A stretch of 64,000 bases of DNA from Trichoplax adhaerens (GCF_000150275.1 NW_002060945.1:6907751-6971750), one strand, 5' to 3'. Counted from the first letter of the stretch, positions 11,371-23,675 are shown. The notes: generated by a model not told the origin, from the letters alone. Numbers and translations: made by a program.

Positions 11371-13422
11371 AGCTACTTTACAGAAGTAAAGATAGAAATA
11401 GCAAAATTGATCGATGACTAGATTATAAACGACCAGATCTTATGGTGTTGTCTGTATTTGATATTCGGGCTAATATAGAAATAGCTTTCATTAGCTTTAT
11501 AGCGTCTATTTATGTCTTATTCAAATAGACTTTATTTATACGAAAAGTAATATACTGTTAGGCCATTTAGATCCGCAGGGCACGAGATGTGTATATAAAA
11601 ATTTTAACAACGACAGGTGTGATGGCATAAACTGGCCAACCGGTTTATATGCAACATATGCCATCGGTTTACCGTTAGGTCTATAGAGAAAAAACTTATT
11701 ATTCTTCTATATGCTTGTAAAATTAAACACAATCCTGTCTAGAAATAATAAAACAACATTTAACTTTCTCTCTCAATGACTTTAAATACTGATATTAATT
11801 TGCTAGAAATGATTCTTTCCGACAGAAATCTTCGAAGGAATTACTCGGTATAATCTATAACTCTATCAATAAGCTAAAATGAGAAGTCTTTAATAAAATA
11901 ATACTACAAAATAATTTATTCTTCTTCGGCTATTCCATTTAACCATTTGAAAAAAACAAAATCGGCACGTTACCAAAGTTACGCATAAACACTAAATACT
12001 AATGTAAGGCATTATACGCATAAGCGTTACGACATGCTTAGCTGATATTGTGGCAAATTTAAAAATTTTGAAAGATCACCCAAATAACTGTATATAACGT
12101 TCCCAACATAGTTATTTATGCACCTAACGTGTAAACAAGCTGGAATCATTTTACTTAGTGCCTGTATGCGCAAAGAGCATCAATTTACGGTATTCTACAT
12201 TTTAACAGGTCATGAAGCCTTAATAATCTAGTCGAACTGTTGAATACGCTGTCTGCCATACCATTTATAGTTATATAGATCATATTGTAATGATCATGCA
12301 CTACTTTAAAATACATTAGAGCACGCAGATAGCACGAGGCAGTCATAATCAGAACACGATCTGACCTTTGAGGTCTATTATAAGTTAGTTATTTAATTAA
12401 TTTACTTTCCCTTTACTGGAAAATGAATTAGTTTTACAATTTATAACGTACCGACAAGCTATCGACTGTACTACGATCAAAATAATGTATTTATACTTAA
12501 CGGTGATCTTTAACGCAATGATATTGGTTTACTCTACTAACATCTTTTTATCTATCTTAATTCAAATATACTAAGATTTTTCGTGATTGTGAAAATAGAA
12601 TAAATAGAAATGTACACTAGCCAATTTTATAAATGTAACTTATTGGTAACAGTCGTATTCAGTTATTAGAATTGATATAATATACCTGAGGCAGTCGCAG
12701 CTATTTTAAGAAAGAAATTATGCGATAAACGAAGTAATGATGATAACACAAGCTGGAGTAACCTACAATTGTCCAGACATCCATTGTAAAATGGCTGTTT
12801 TGGGCATTTCACTAAATCTATTCCTTTTTCGTGGTATGATGACAAGTACCTTTCGTTTTCATGTGTATCCTTTGACACGATTTTACTGTGCATGGATAGA
12901 AAAGTGTGCTTCGAAAAATTTACCATGAAATCAAGTTCTTTTAAGCTATTTTTTGACTCTGAGTTACAGTTGTTTTGAATGATTCTTGAGTGCTACCTTT
13001 TCTATCGTAATAAATAACCTATTACAATGTTTATAAAATGGCAATGTTGTAAAAGAATGACTATTATTGAATAACATTGGAAACATTGCGTATAGTTTTA
13101 TACCTCTAGAAAATAATTCTTATGCCTACTAATTCAGCATAGATTGTTCTATAGTAGCAGATTTTCGTCTGTTAAGTACAGTTATGTAGTTTACTCTTTG
13201 AAATGAAATTATATGCTAAACATGAATAGCTAGAATTGCTAAACTAAAGATGGAAAAATTTATTACATATGGAATAAATGATAGCAAGAAACAGAATGTT
13301 ACGTCGCTCCATTTTTCTTGGGGTTATACAATAACATTATTATCAGATTAGACACGAAATTTTAGGCCATTTATTTTATGTTTTTATGATTACAAACGGA
13401 TACTGAAATTACTTGGCAATAG

Positions 13423-13439
13423 ATCGCAAGTGTTGCGAT
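13423..13439. repeat. Conserved 7-bp-arm palindrome, copy A
   Basis: ATCGCAA-GTG-TTGCGAT is a perfect inverted repeat with a 3-nt spacer. The counterpart at 20656-20672 keeps both arms and changes only one spacer base, in DNA that is otherwise well diverged. Confidence 0.6.
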
Positions 13440-13470
13440 ATACATAGCATGTAAGAATATTGCTGGAGTT

Positions 13471-13684
13471 TAGTAGAATTATTCTACTGTGTACGGCAGT
13501 TTTAGACAGTTTAATATCCAAAATAGGGGTGGCCCGATGTAAAAATCCATCACACTTTCTCGCCATCCTTTGTGTATTAGTAGAATAATCCTACTGTATA
13601 TGGTAGTTTTAGACGATTTAATATCTAAAATAGGAGTACATTGGTTTAAAAAATCTGTCATATCTTCTCGTCATCCGTTGTATT
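13471..13684. repeat. Local tandem duplication, unit ~107 bp, two copies
   Basis: TAGTAGAAT-ATTC/CTACTGT starts at 13471 and again at 13578. Both are followed by a GG-CAGTTTTAGAC-like block, TTTAATATC-AAAATAGG and a cysteine-poor T-rich tail. The duplication copy B has one unit only (~20700-20800), so this happened after the segmental duplication or one unit was lost in B. Confidence 0.75.
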
Positions 13685-15267
13685 TGAATGCAAAAGTGCT
13701 GTTGAAATTTATAATGTCTGTATAATTTTCAATTTTAATGACCGCAAACTCTTATTTTTTCCTTTCATCCGTGATCGATTTGTATTTTACACTCGTTAGA
13801 TATTACGTGCGTCTTACGATTTAACGTCATTCGTCAATAACTTGGTACCTAAGAATCATGTAGCCTTATAATATCCTTTCAATGATTCAGCTAAGGACAA
13901 TTGGAATCCATTTTCATAGTAGGTTATCATGTTTTTCTGCTTAAATTGACTTGGGTAGTTCTTCATCAACCTGCTATAAATCTTAATTTTAATGGGCAAT
14001 GTAAATACTTCTAAAGCTAAACTTCTATCGCTAAAAATTTGCTCTATGCAGTAATTTTGGAGCAATGTTATAACCGTCAAGATAAGAAAAATCATCTGTA
14101 CATTTCGATTTATAATTACACTGATTAACATTGACTTCCAACTTTATTGATTTAACAAACACTCATCCATTTACAGTAACAGTATATAATGAATCAAGTC
14201 AAGTCAACAGCTAGCTCTCTATGTAATATAACATTTATATCTGATTTCAAAACTACTTCGAAGATGGAATAGATACATTTTAGGGTGGTGATTGAATATC
14301 AGCTAGAACTGTAAACCTTGAATTCGTAAAGTGCACAACATAGTGTTTCAATAAAGTTTTAGCAATTGTACTCTGTAGTACTACTAGGTCATGCTATTCA
14401 TTATGCGTGAAGTACAAAAAATCTTATTAAAAAAACATTAAAAGCTAGAAAACGGCGTATGGCACAAAGGGTGCAACTATCTAACAAAATTATAAGAAAG
14501 AATGACGAACTATATAAATGATAAAACTATATCGATAGTGTTAAAATGGTTGTATCCTTTTATAACAACTGAAAAATGCTGTGTCATTCAAAAGCCGAAG
14601 ATTGTGTCCGTGTATCTGTGGAGAAGCCAGGAAGAATAAAATAAACCCTGCCGATGAAAAAAAGTCGATCATGCATTTTGGAGCATACAGTGTATTACTT
14701 ACGTAATTTCCATCATAGAGGTAAAGAAAATTTCTTATCTCTACGGGTTTTCATACATTAAATTTAAATATCGTTAACATGGAAATATTCTTTATTACCG
14801 TCATTTTAATTCCAATGTTGAAATGTTGACGATGCTGTCTATATTTTGTGAAAATTTTTAATTCGTAAAGATAAAATTTCGATAAGCTTGTAAAAAATTT
14901 GTTTATATATTGTATATTAAACCATTCCAAAAATTAATATACCAATATTATATCACATACAGTAATGAACAAGAGAATTAATTAATCAGTTCATTGATTG
15001 CAAGTAGAATAAGTAATAATATTTATGACGAATTGAGGATCCATGATTTATTTTCTTTTACTAGCAATTGAGTGCCTAACCGAGATTGTGCAAATCTATC
15101 AGCTCGTACTATAGATTTTAGACATGTACAGCATATTCTATATGCTACCGGATATTTGCGAATTCTATATACATATGTGCATCAATAACTTCTTAATTAT
15201 CGTTATTCATTAAACAGCTATTATCCTTGCTAGTTTACCTGTCGTACTGATGTAATATTAATCAATT

Positions 15268-16494
15268 TTACGTTGTATCAATAATTTGATCATCCATAAG
15301 CTGCACATATTTCGTCCTAGCTGAACGATGAAATGAAATCATTAGTTCAGCATCATTAACACCATGTTCAGCCATCGTATGATAAAGCTCATAGGAAGTA
15401 TAATTTCGATACCGAGCATTGTTAGTATAGATATGGAAATCATCGTTATGTGTAGGCTCGACATGAGTGACATTAGCTAATAAACCAATGTAGACATCAT
15501 CAAGGCCGGGTATTTTTTGCACATAAGGTATAGCCCAGATTAGTCGATCGGCAGTCTGACCAGTCATAAAATAACCAAAGCCGGAACAATATGGTGCGAA
15601 CTTATCCATTGGATAATTATCATAAGAAATGTAGTATTTACTACTTTTATCGCGTATCGGGATACGATTCATTGTTGAAACGAATCCAATCCAACAATGA
15701 CTTGGATTAACTGTAGGTCTAAGACTTAGTGTTACTAAATAATCAAATAGACGCCATTTATTAATCCAGACATCATCATCGCCCTTGTAATAAAATTGTG
15801 TCTGGCAGTAGCGACGCGCCCAATACATGCCTAGTATTGTCTTCTCAGTTAAGACATGATGATGTTCGATTAAATCAGTAATTACTAAATCGCCAAATAG
15901 TCGAGCTTCTTCATCTACACGTCGATCTATTTTAATATTACCAGTACGTCCAACAATAAAGATTAATCTCCATAAATTAGCAATACGAATTCGTTGTTGA
16001 AACTCCCATGCATTGCCCCATGTCTGACGAATACCGATACGGCGATTAAAATGGCGCGCTGCGCTATTAATTGCAAACACTACAAATGCTGGTTGATTAC
16101 AACGTCGAGGAGCAAGCTTTTGATTGTATTTAACGATATACTGATCGCCAATAGCATGGAATTCCGCTGTTGATGGATTAAATTCACTTCTATTATATTC
16201 TAAATGGGGTTGGGGTGACGGTGATGTTCTATCTAAAGAATTAACTAGCATATCTATTCTCTCTTTCGTATCGCTAGAAGAAGAACATCTACCGTTGTTA
16301 CATTGTAATAGTTTGTACTTTAAAAATTGTTGGTATTCTTGCGAGAAGAAACACCATGTTAAAATGAATAATAGGATTACAATGATGACAGCTAATTTTC
16401 GATTTCGAGGTGAATAACAAGTGAAAAGTAAACGAATTTTTCCCGGCAATTTCTCTTGATTAGGCTTAGGCATAATGGTCAATTCCGATTCCAT
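15268..16494 (-). CDS. GT31 beta-1,3-galactosyltransferase-like protein, gene 2 of 6
   Basis: Recent paralogue of the gene at 10144-11370: same length (408 residues), same single-exon structure and strand, about 20 amino-acid differences. These are in the N-terminal tail and anchor, the stem (residues 67-89), positions 150-163, and residues 352 and 356. The catalytic core is intact: DDD at 239-241, YCSGF at 302-306 and LDDVYIG at 331-337. The NTS sequon at 161 of gene 1 reads NAW here, so one predicted N-glycan site is lost. The near absence of silent differences in the core, next to diverged intergenic DNA, suggests gene conversion with gene 1. Confidence 0.93.
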   Translation of the reverse strand: MESELTIMPKPNQEKLPGKIRLLFTCYSPRNRKLAVIIVILLFILTWCFFSQEYQQFLKYKLLQCNNGRCSSSSDTKERIDMLVNSLDRTSPSPQPHLEYNRSEFNPSTAEFHAIGDQYIVKYNQKLAPRRCNQPAFVVFAINSAARHFNRRIGIRQTWGNAWEFQQRIRIANLWRLIFIVGRTGNIKIDRRVDEEARLFGDLVITDLIEHHHVLTEKTILGMYWARRYCQTQFYYKGDDDVWINKWRLFDYLVTLSLRPTVNPSHCWIGFVSTMNRIPIRDKSSKYYISYDNYPMDKFAPYCSGFGYFMTGQTADRLIWAIPYVQKIPGLDDVYIGLLANVTHVEPTHNDDFHIYTNNARYRNYTSYELYHTMAEHGVNDAELMISFHRSARTKYVQLMDDQIIDTT

Positions 16495-18306
16495 AACTAC
16501 TTTACAGAAGTAAAGATAGAAATAGCAAAATTGATCGATGACTAGATTATAAACGACCAGATCGTATGGTATTATCTGTATTTGATATTCGGGCTAATAC
16601 AGAAAAAGCTTTTAATAGCATTATAGTACCTCTTTATATCATATTCAGTATTCTATATTTATCGTAAAAGAAACGTGCTGTTACGTATTCTTAGATCTGT
16701 AGAGCACAAGATGTGCATATATAATTTCAACAACGACAGGTGCGATGGCATAAACTGGTTGACCAGTTTATGCCACTATATGCAATGGGTTTACTACTAG
16801 GTCTATTGGAAAAATTCTATTGTCCTTCTATCTTTTCATAGAATCCAACACACAATCCTGTCTAGAAATAACAAAACAACACTTAACTTTCTCTCTGCAC
16901 GACTTTAAATATCCCTATTAATTTACTAGAGCGATTCTTTCCTAAAGAAATCTTCAAAGAAAATACTCTATATAATCTACTTGTCTATCAATAATTTAAA
17001 AATTGGAACTGTGTAATAAAATAATAGTACAAAAATAGTTTATTCTTTCACGACTACCCATTGAATCATTTCGAAAAAAACAAAATCAGTAAGTCATCAA
17101 CATTAAATATAGATAGACATTGATGTTAAATATTATATAAGCTTTATGGCATGATTGGTTAGCGCTGTGATAAATAACTAACTGTATATAATGTTGTTGA
17201 CGTAATTATTGATTTATTGTAGTAGCCAAAACATGCACTTGATGAGTGAATCAAGATGGAATCATTTTATTTCTTACCGGTATACGCGTAAAAGAGCATC
17301 ATATTTACGGTATTGTACCTTTTAGAAATAACGAAGTCTTAATAATCTAATCGAAGTGCTTAATACACCTTCTGCTATACCAACAAGAATTATAAAGATC
17401 ACATTGTATTGACTACAGTGTATCAATCAATATGAAGTATAATCAACAGCTTTTATATTTTCTACGAAATATTCTTTTTTGTCTTAGTAGTCGTAAATAC
17501 AGATGCGTAAAACTTATGCAATATAGTCTACGAAATAGATGATAGATTTACTCTAGTAGACTAACGTCCTCCTTTCATATTACTTTATAAATCCGGCATA
17601 GACAGCAGTGTTTTTGTTTACAATGATCTGTTCGGATTTTTAATTCACCATTATAGAGCGAATCAAGTTAGAGTAATTTAGCGATATCATTGCATGATCC
17701 AATCACTATTGTATTGCTTCTTATAGTAATATTTTTATCTATCAAGCCAATTTATTAATTTACGATATCCGCTTACCTTCGCTACGGTTTTTTTTGAAGA
17801 TTTTATTGCAGTTTATAATTATAGTGTAGATATAAATTAAAAACATCGAGGCTTATAATTATGCTTAATCGGTTTATAAATAGATTTCCATCATTTCTAA
17901 AACTATAATCCTTACTCTGCTGATTTCAATTTAATGACGCAGGCTATCATGTTTTGCATTTTCATGATATCATTCTAGAAACTACCGATCGTAATAATCT
18001 ATTACTTCATACCAATAGGCTAGCAATCCGCTTGTCATAATTATGAAAATAGAGTAAAATAGGAACGTACACTACTCAACTTTATTAATATAACTTATTT
18101 AGGACAGTGGCACAGTGGCAACTATTCACAGATTTTTTGATATTCTCACAATAGATTTGAATAAATATGCTTATTGCACTGGTTTATTAGAATTTATATA
18201 ATATATTTTAGACAGTAGTATCTAATTCAAGAAAGAAAAAATATCTTAAACGAACTAATAATGATAATAACACAAGCTGGAGTAACCTACAATAGTCCAG
18301 ACATTC

Positions 18307-20020
18307 AACTAGTATTTTATCAATTTACCAATGAACTGGTATAATTTGGATCCTACTATTAAAGAGAGCATAGCAATTATTTTCATTAACGATATAAATA
18401 TCTGAAAAATAGCTTAACTCTATTTAAACAGATAAATTGGTTATATAGGAGAGTATAACTGTAATAGTTATACTATGCTGTTTAACTCATTATATTTCAC
18501 TATTTTAAATTAAAGATTTCTGGTTTTAAATTTTAGATGAAACTGTCAAAAGTTTTTCTCCCTTCTATTGATACAATAAATAATCAAACAGGATCATCCT
18601 TAACCATTGACAATCCTTAAAAATGACGTCACAAGCTTAAGATTTATTTCCTATAGTTATTAATTGCAATTTAGAAACATTTACAGCTATCTATCTTATA
18701 ATTAGGCCAAGGATGATCATCTTTAATAATGTGAGAGTTTTTTAGCAGGAATGCACAGTTATTTTGTACCTATTCTATTCTTATAGCCATTCATTCATTG
18801 TAATGGAAAAATAATTAATAGTTGTTTTAGAATTATTACCAATGAAAAAGTGTTCTCGATGTCTAGTAATAATCTTGAACTTGATTGAAATTCGATTCTT
18901 AAATGAGAATACAATGTATTAGAAGAATAAATTTGAAACATTTAAAGAATTCTATCGCGGATGAGATTAACACTGTGATTTTTACGAAGAAAGAAAAAGA
19001 CGTAATATTGTCAAGATCACAATTATTTCTATGTTAAAGCCAAAGATCATCAAGCTTACTGTTTTGACATTTATTTATTCAAATTTGAATGTTACAGTGC
19101 TGGTAGTAAATAAAGAATAAAAAATTTGAAGTAATTGAGTTAAATTAGTCATCCGTGAAATCTATACCTTAAACCGGTTCTTCATCATCTGCTACTGACA
19201 TGATAAGCAAGAGTAAATTAAAAAAAGCAGGGTAAAATTTTCCAAGCATTATTTGCGAAGTCTGACAATAAAGCAGACGATCATTGGCAATAATATTTGC
19301 TTCTATAAAACATTCTAATTTGATATTTAGCCAACAACACAGGTAAAACTCATTTCAGCAATAAAACAGACGTAATTTATAGAATATTTCTGTAATAAAT
19401 ATGTTATATACTCCATTAATGAAACAAGCTAGCGAGAAACCTGCTTCAATTTATTACCTTTTACTCTTTATTTTAACATAGTAAAACTGTATTCTTGCTC
19501 TATGATATTATGGCTGTTCTACCGTATAAGCCTTTTCATTAGATTGATTAAGTTACTTTCTTAAACATTTAAGACTTATATGTAACAAGAGCTGTTTCCC
19601 TTTCTCGTAACTGTACTTTGGACATTTCATGTTATAATTTTATATCAGTTATATAAAATATTTATATGGACTTTTTTCTACATCGTATACGTTAATACTA
19701 ATGTGTTCTTTTGTTCATACAATATACCTATACTATGCACCTTGCTAAGATATTTCCTTTTCATATTAAAGTAATTCTTATCCCTTATACTATTTATAAA
19801 TTCTATTCTTACAATATCAAAGGCAACTTGAAACATAAGAAGAATCCCTTATTCTACGATATGACTACTTTTCTTTATAGCTTTTTCAGGGAGATAGCTT
19901 AGAATACGTTTATAAAAAATGTGCTAAATTGAATTTAGGTTGAACGATAAGTTAAGACAATCGCTTCCTTCTACTTTCTTCTAACTACATTTATATGTCC
20001 AATAAAGATAACTTATATAA
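18307..20020. other. ~1.7-kb stretch present only in duplication copy B
   Basis: Alignment to copy A breaks after GTCCAGACAT (ends ~18306; 12782 in copy A). It resumes at TTGTA-TAAAA-TG (~20021; ~12784 in copy A). No transposase, long terminal inverted repeats or long open frame are visible inside. Either a mobile element with unrecognised ends inserted here, or copy A lost the segment. Confidence 0.5.
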
Positions 20021-20655
20021 TTGTAGTAAAAATGTAGTTTTGATAATTTCAGTAAAATCTATTCTTCTCCAATCTATTATGGCTAGTACCTTTTGTTTTC
20101 GAATTCATCTTTCGAAACGGATATGCCCTACATAAATATAGACTGAAAAGTGTGCTTTGAGAATATAAACCTACTATGAAATCAAGTTCTTCGTATTTTA
20201 TTTTTGATATATACAGGAGTAAGCCCTACTGTGACTGTAAGTTACCTATGTTTTGAACACCTCTTGAGTGCTACCTTTACTTTCATAATATTATACAGTC
20301 CATTAAAGTGTATAAGATAGCTGTATTACAAAATATATTAGTAAATTTTGTAAAGAATTGACTATTAATACAGCACCAAGGAAACTGTTTATTGTTTTAT
20401 GCCTATAGAAAATAATTTTTACATCCGCCAATTAAGCTTAGATTACTGTATGGTAACAGCTTTTTGCCTGATAAGTGAAATAGTATAGTTACTTTGAAAC
20501 GACATTATCTGCTTTTCTCAAGAAACAAAACATCGCGTCGTTCAATTTCCTTGGGTAAAAATAACAGCGTTATTATGGGATTAAACATGAAATTTTAGGC
20601 CATTTATTTTATATTCTTAAAATTACTGACGAATAATTAAATTTCTTAGCAAGAG

Positions 20656-20672
20656 ATCGCAAGTATTGCGAT
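20656..20672. repeat. Conserved 7-bp-arm palindrome, copy B
   Basis: ATCGCAA-GTA-TTGCGAT, the counterpart of 13423-13439, with both arms unchanged. Confidence 0.6.
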
Positions 20673-22517
20673 ATTCGTACTATGCAAAAATTTAGTTGAA
20701 GATCAGTAGAGCCTTCTAATGTGTATAGTAATTCAGACTGGTTAATATCCAAAATAGGAGTACACCGGTTTGAAAAATCTGTCATACTTCCTCGCCACCC
20801 TTTTTGCATTTGAACGCAAAAGTATCGTCGATATTTTATAATATTTGTGTAATTTTCAATTTTCAATATCTGTAAGCTATTGCCACAACTACTCTTGCGA
20901 CATAAGAAAACGACACGGTACTTTTAATAAACTTTACTTTAATCCGTAGAACTACTTCCCTAGCCTACGGTATTGTAGCTGGAATCCTTGCGAAGTACTA
21001 ACTCGCTCAACACAATATACGATATAAAGCTATCACACAACTTAACCTTAACCTGGATCACTTTTTATTGATCACAGTCCTTCTTATATACTCTTTCAGT
21101 AGTAATAAACATATTTACTATGCTATTAATACATTTCAATAACAAACATGTTATTACGATTGAATTATCAAATATGGACATTCGAGGTAATAAACAATTT
21201 CATACATAAATCTACTTCGACTGTAAGCCCTGTCAAGCTGCTACAGTATGTTCCCGATACATACTTGTAACATATTGCGATATTATGATAATATCATAAT
21301 AACTTAGGTTATTACTAACAATAACAATTCCTAAAGTAGTCGCTCATACTCCTAAAAAGTTCAAAACAAAATGTCATTATAAACTACACTTCCATATCTA
21401 AGTTATTTTGGTGTCTGTGATAGCTATTTTTTTCTTTCGTACGTGATTGATTTATATTTTATACTCTCTAGACATTAAACGCATCTTAGAATTTAGCTTC
21501 GCTCGTCAATAACTTGATACCTAAGAACCACTTAGCCTTATGATATCACAACTGCCTTTATATCAAGATAAATTTGAATTTATTTTCAAAGGTAAGCTAT
21601 AATTTTTTTTCGCTTATATTGACTTGGGTAGTTCTTCGTCAACCTGCAATAAATTTTAAATTTTAATGCGCAATGTATAAACACATCATGAATTTAACTT
21701 CTTACGGTTAAAAAATTTATTTATTACGTAATTTTGTGGTAATGTTATAATCACGAAGGCAAAAAAGTTATCTGGGCATCTCGGGTTATGATACTGTTTA
21801 AAATTTGCTTCCAATTTTGTTTATTTAGCAAACACTCGAGTAATTTCAATAGCAATATATATAATCAATGGAGTCGATGGTTAGCTGTTTAATTTACATT
21901 AGATACACGTTTACGATGGTGGCAAGTTACGAACCTGGATCTGCATATGTAAAAAATATGCAAGGATTTATCGAGAATGCAACCATCGAAGCGTGTAATA
22001 AGGGTATTCGCAAATATCTAAGGATATAAAAAACGTTGTAGAATAGAATCTAATACTAAGAATATCTGGTCTTATTTATACGAAGAAAAGAAAAAAAATG
22101 GACATTCTATTAATTGAAGCCAAATAAATACTTAGCTTTCACTAAGCAGACACTCATTTACTATGATAATAATGTAGATAGAAATACAGCACGTAAAACA
22201 TGTAAGAATTTTATATTAATTCTATCATCATCTGTTGTAGTATTCTTAAAACTCAAAGGTACAGAATCAGTTAAGAAACACTCGTAATAAATTCAGTAAC
22301 CTAAGTATCATGTACAAGTGTTTCAAAATAAATAGGCAACCTTAGGAAAAGTGAAATAGTTATAACACAATATTTGCTGTACTCAAGTTTTCGACATTAA
22401 CGAGATATTAAAATATTTATCTATATACTAGAATATTTACACCGTTAAGTTTGTTAAGAACTCTTTCCAAGAATATGTAGAATGATAGTAAGACATGATA
22501 TTTGTTGTAACACAGCT

Positions 22518-23675
22518 TCATCTTTTATCGTCCTTCATAAATGCTATATGTCTCCTTCTCGCCATTTGTTGAAATTTAATCATCAATTGAGAATTATGTA
22601 CACCATGTTCAGCAATAGTTTCGTACAATATTTTTCCATTATAAATGAGCTTATTAACATCATAGGTACGAATATGAAATCTTGGATTATGAATAGGTTG
22701 AATTCCTGTATTATTAGCTAAAAGTCCGATATAGACATCGTCAATACCAGGGATTTTTTTAACATATGGAACAGATGTAATAACCTTACTAGCAGTTTCT
22801 CTTGACATAAAATAACCAAATCCAGAACAGAATCGAGGAAATCGCTCACCATTAAAATCTTCGTAGGAAACGTAATATTTACTCTTTTTATTACGGATTG
22901 GTACATGATTAATTGAAGAGACAAAACCAATCCAACAAGAACTCAGATCGATATTTGACTCAATTCGCACGTTTAACTTGATTATCAAGTCAAATAGTCT
23001 CCATTTATTGACCCAGACATCATCATCCCCTTTATAATAAAATTGACTCCGACAAATTTGACTAGCCCAATACATACCCAATAAAGTTTTATCGGTTAAA
23101 GACTTGTGATGCTCTTTCAAGTTAATCATTAATAAATCGCCATGATTTTTAGCTTCTTTATCGACTCGTTCATCGATGACTTTGGATCCTGTACGTCCAA
23201 CAATGAAAATAACCTTCCATAAGTTTTTACTCTCAAAGCGTATATTGAATTCCGTAGGATTGCCCCAAGTTTTGCGAATACCACTACGTCGATTGAAATG
23301 ATTAGCAGCACTATTAATAGCCAATACTAACAAGGGAGGATGCTTGCAAGATTTCACACTTAGTTTTCGATCATACTTGGCGACATAATGATTGCCAATC
23401 CACTTGATAGTGTCCTCGTGAGATTCCAACGTGATGAAATTTTGCTCATTATCGAATGTTTCGTTTATGGCAACAGTAGTATAATCATTAACACTAGCGA
23501 TAGAAGTCGATTCTTGTCGACTAGGCTGACTTGGACATTGCTTTTGGTACGATGGCAATATACTTGGTTGTGTATTTAAGGTTACTAAAATGAACCATGC
23601 TGTAGTGATGAAGGCGAGTACAATTACAGCAGCAATTACTTCTCGATTTCGACGTAGGCCACAAGCCAAAGACAT
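22518..23675 (-). CDS. GT31 beta-1,3-galactosyltransferase-like protein, gene 3 of 6
   Basis: Single-exon type II membrane glycosyltransferase of 385 residues. Short basic tail, anchor ~12-31, Ser/Thr-rich stem, catalytic domain ~110-370. Motifs: AINSAANHF (119-127), GIRKTWGNP, IFIVGRTG, DDD at 217-219 in YYKGDDDVWVNKWRLF, FCSGFGYFMS, and IDDVYIGLLA (311-320). It is closest to genes 1 and 2 (shared FGYFM, CWIGFVS and YYKGDDDVW) but clearly older than that pair. It is the left partner of a divergent pair with gene 4, whose start lies 2.4 kb away. Golgi location and beta-1,3 activity are inferred from the family; the substrate is unknown. Confidence 0.92.
   Translation of the reverse strand: MSLACGLRRNREVIAAVIVLAFITTAWFILVTLNTQPSILPSYQKQCPSQPSRQESTSIASVNDYTTVAINETFDNEQNFITLESHEDTIKWIGNHYVAKYDRKLSVKSCKHPPLLVLAINSAANHFNRRSGIRKTWGNPTEFNIRFESKNLWKVIFIVGRTGSKVIDERVDKEAKNHGDLLMINLKEHHKSLTDKTLLGMYWASQICRSQFYYKGDDDVWVNKWRLFDLIIKLNVRIESNIDLSSCWIGFVSSINHVPIRNKKSKYYVSYEDFNGERFPRFCSGFGYFMSRETASKVITSVPYVKKIPGIDDVYIGLLANNTGIQPIHNPRFHIRTYDVNKLIYNGKILYETIAEHGVHNSQLMIKFQQMARRRHIAFMKDDKR

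Larger units (their letters stand above)
9635..14215. repeat. Segmental duplication, copy A (contains GT31 gene 1)
   Basis: Collinear with ~14760-21890. Anchors include the GACG-TGCTGTCT block (9706 vs ~14832), the GT31 genes, AACAACGACAGGTG (~11608 vs ~16728), ACACAAGCTGGAGTAACC (12747 vs ~18271), ATCGCAAGT-TTGCGAT (13423 vs 20656) and GAAGAACTACCCAAGTCAAT, read on the minus strand (~13960 vs ~21630). Outside the gene and its near flanks the copies are strongly diverged. Ends are approximate. Confidence 0.85.
11371..15267. other. Intergenic between GT31 genes 1 and 2, no gene supported
   Basis: Contains the presumed promoter of gene 1 (just above 11370), the rest of duplication copy A, a local 107-bp tandem duplication (13471-13684) and, from ~14760, the start of copy B. 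The opposing open frames at 12666-12928 and 13856-14131 are not preserved in copy B, so they are probably not genes. Confidence 0.6.
14760..21890. repeat. Segmental duplication, copy B (contains GT31 gene 2)
   Basis: Counterpart of ~9635-14215, in direct tandem orientation. It is ~2.5 kb longer than copy A, mostly because of a ~1.7-kb stretch at ~18307-20020 with no counterpart in copy A. Confidence 0.85.
16495..22517. other. Intergenic between GT31 genes 2 and 3, no gene supported
   Basis: Six kilobases, most of it duplication copy B. The short open frames at 19711-19902 and 20609-20866 have no recognisable similarity. The segment ~18307-20020 is an insertion relative to copy A, or was deleted there. 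Confidence 0.6.

Noticed and set aside
12666-12928. Overlapping open frames on both strands
   Set aside because: Not preserved in duplication copy B, where the region is interrupted by the ~1.7-kb segment.
13856-14131. 91-codon minus-strand frame with a hydrophobic start
   Set aside because: The corresponding sequence at ~21540-21830 is full of stops and indels. Only the short VDEELPKSI tail is shared, and in another frame.
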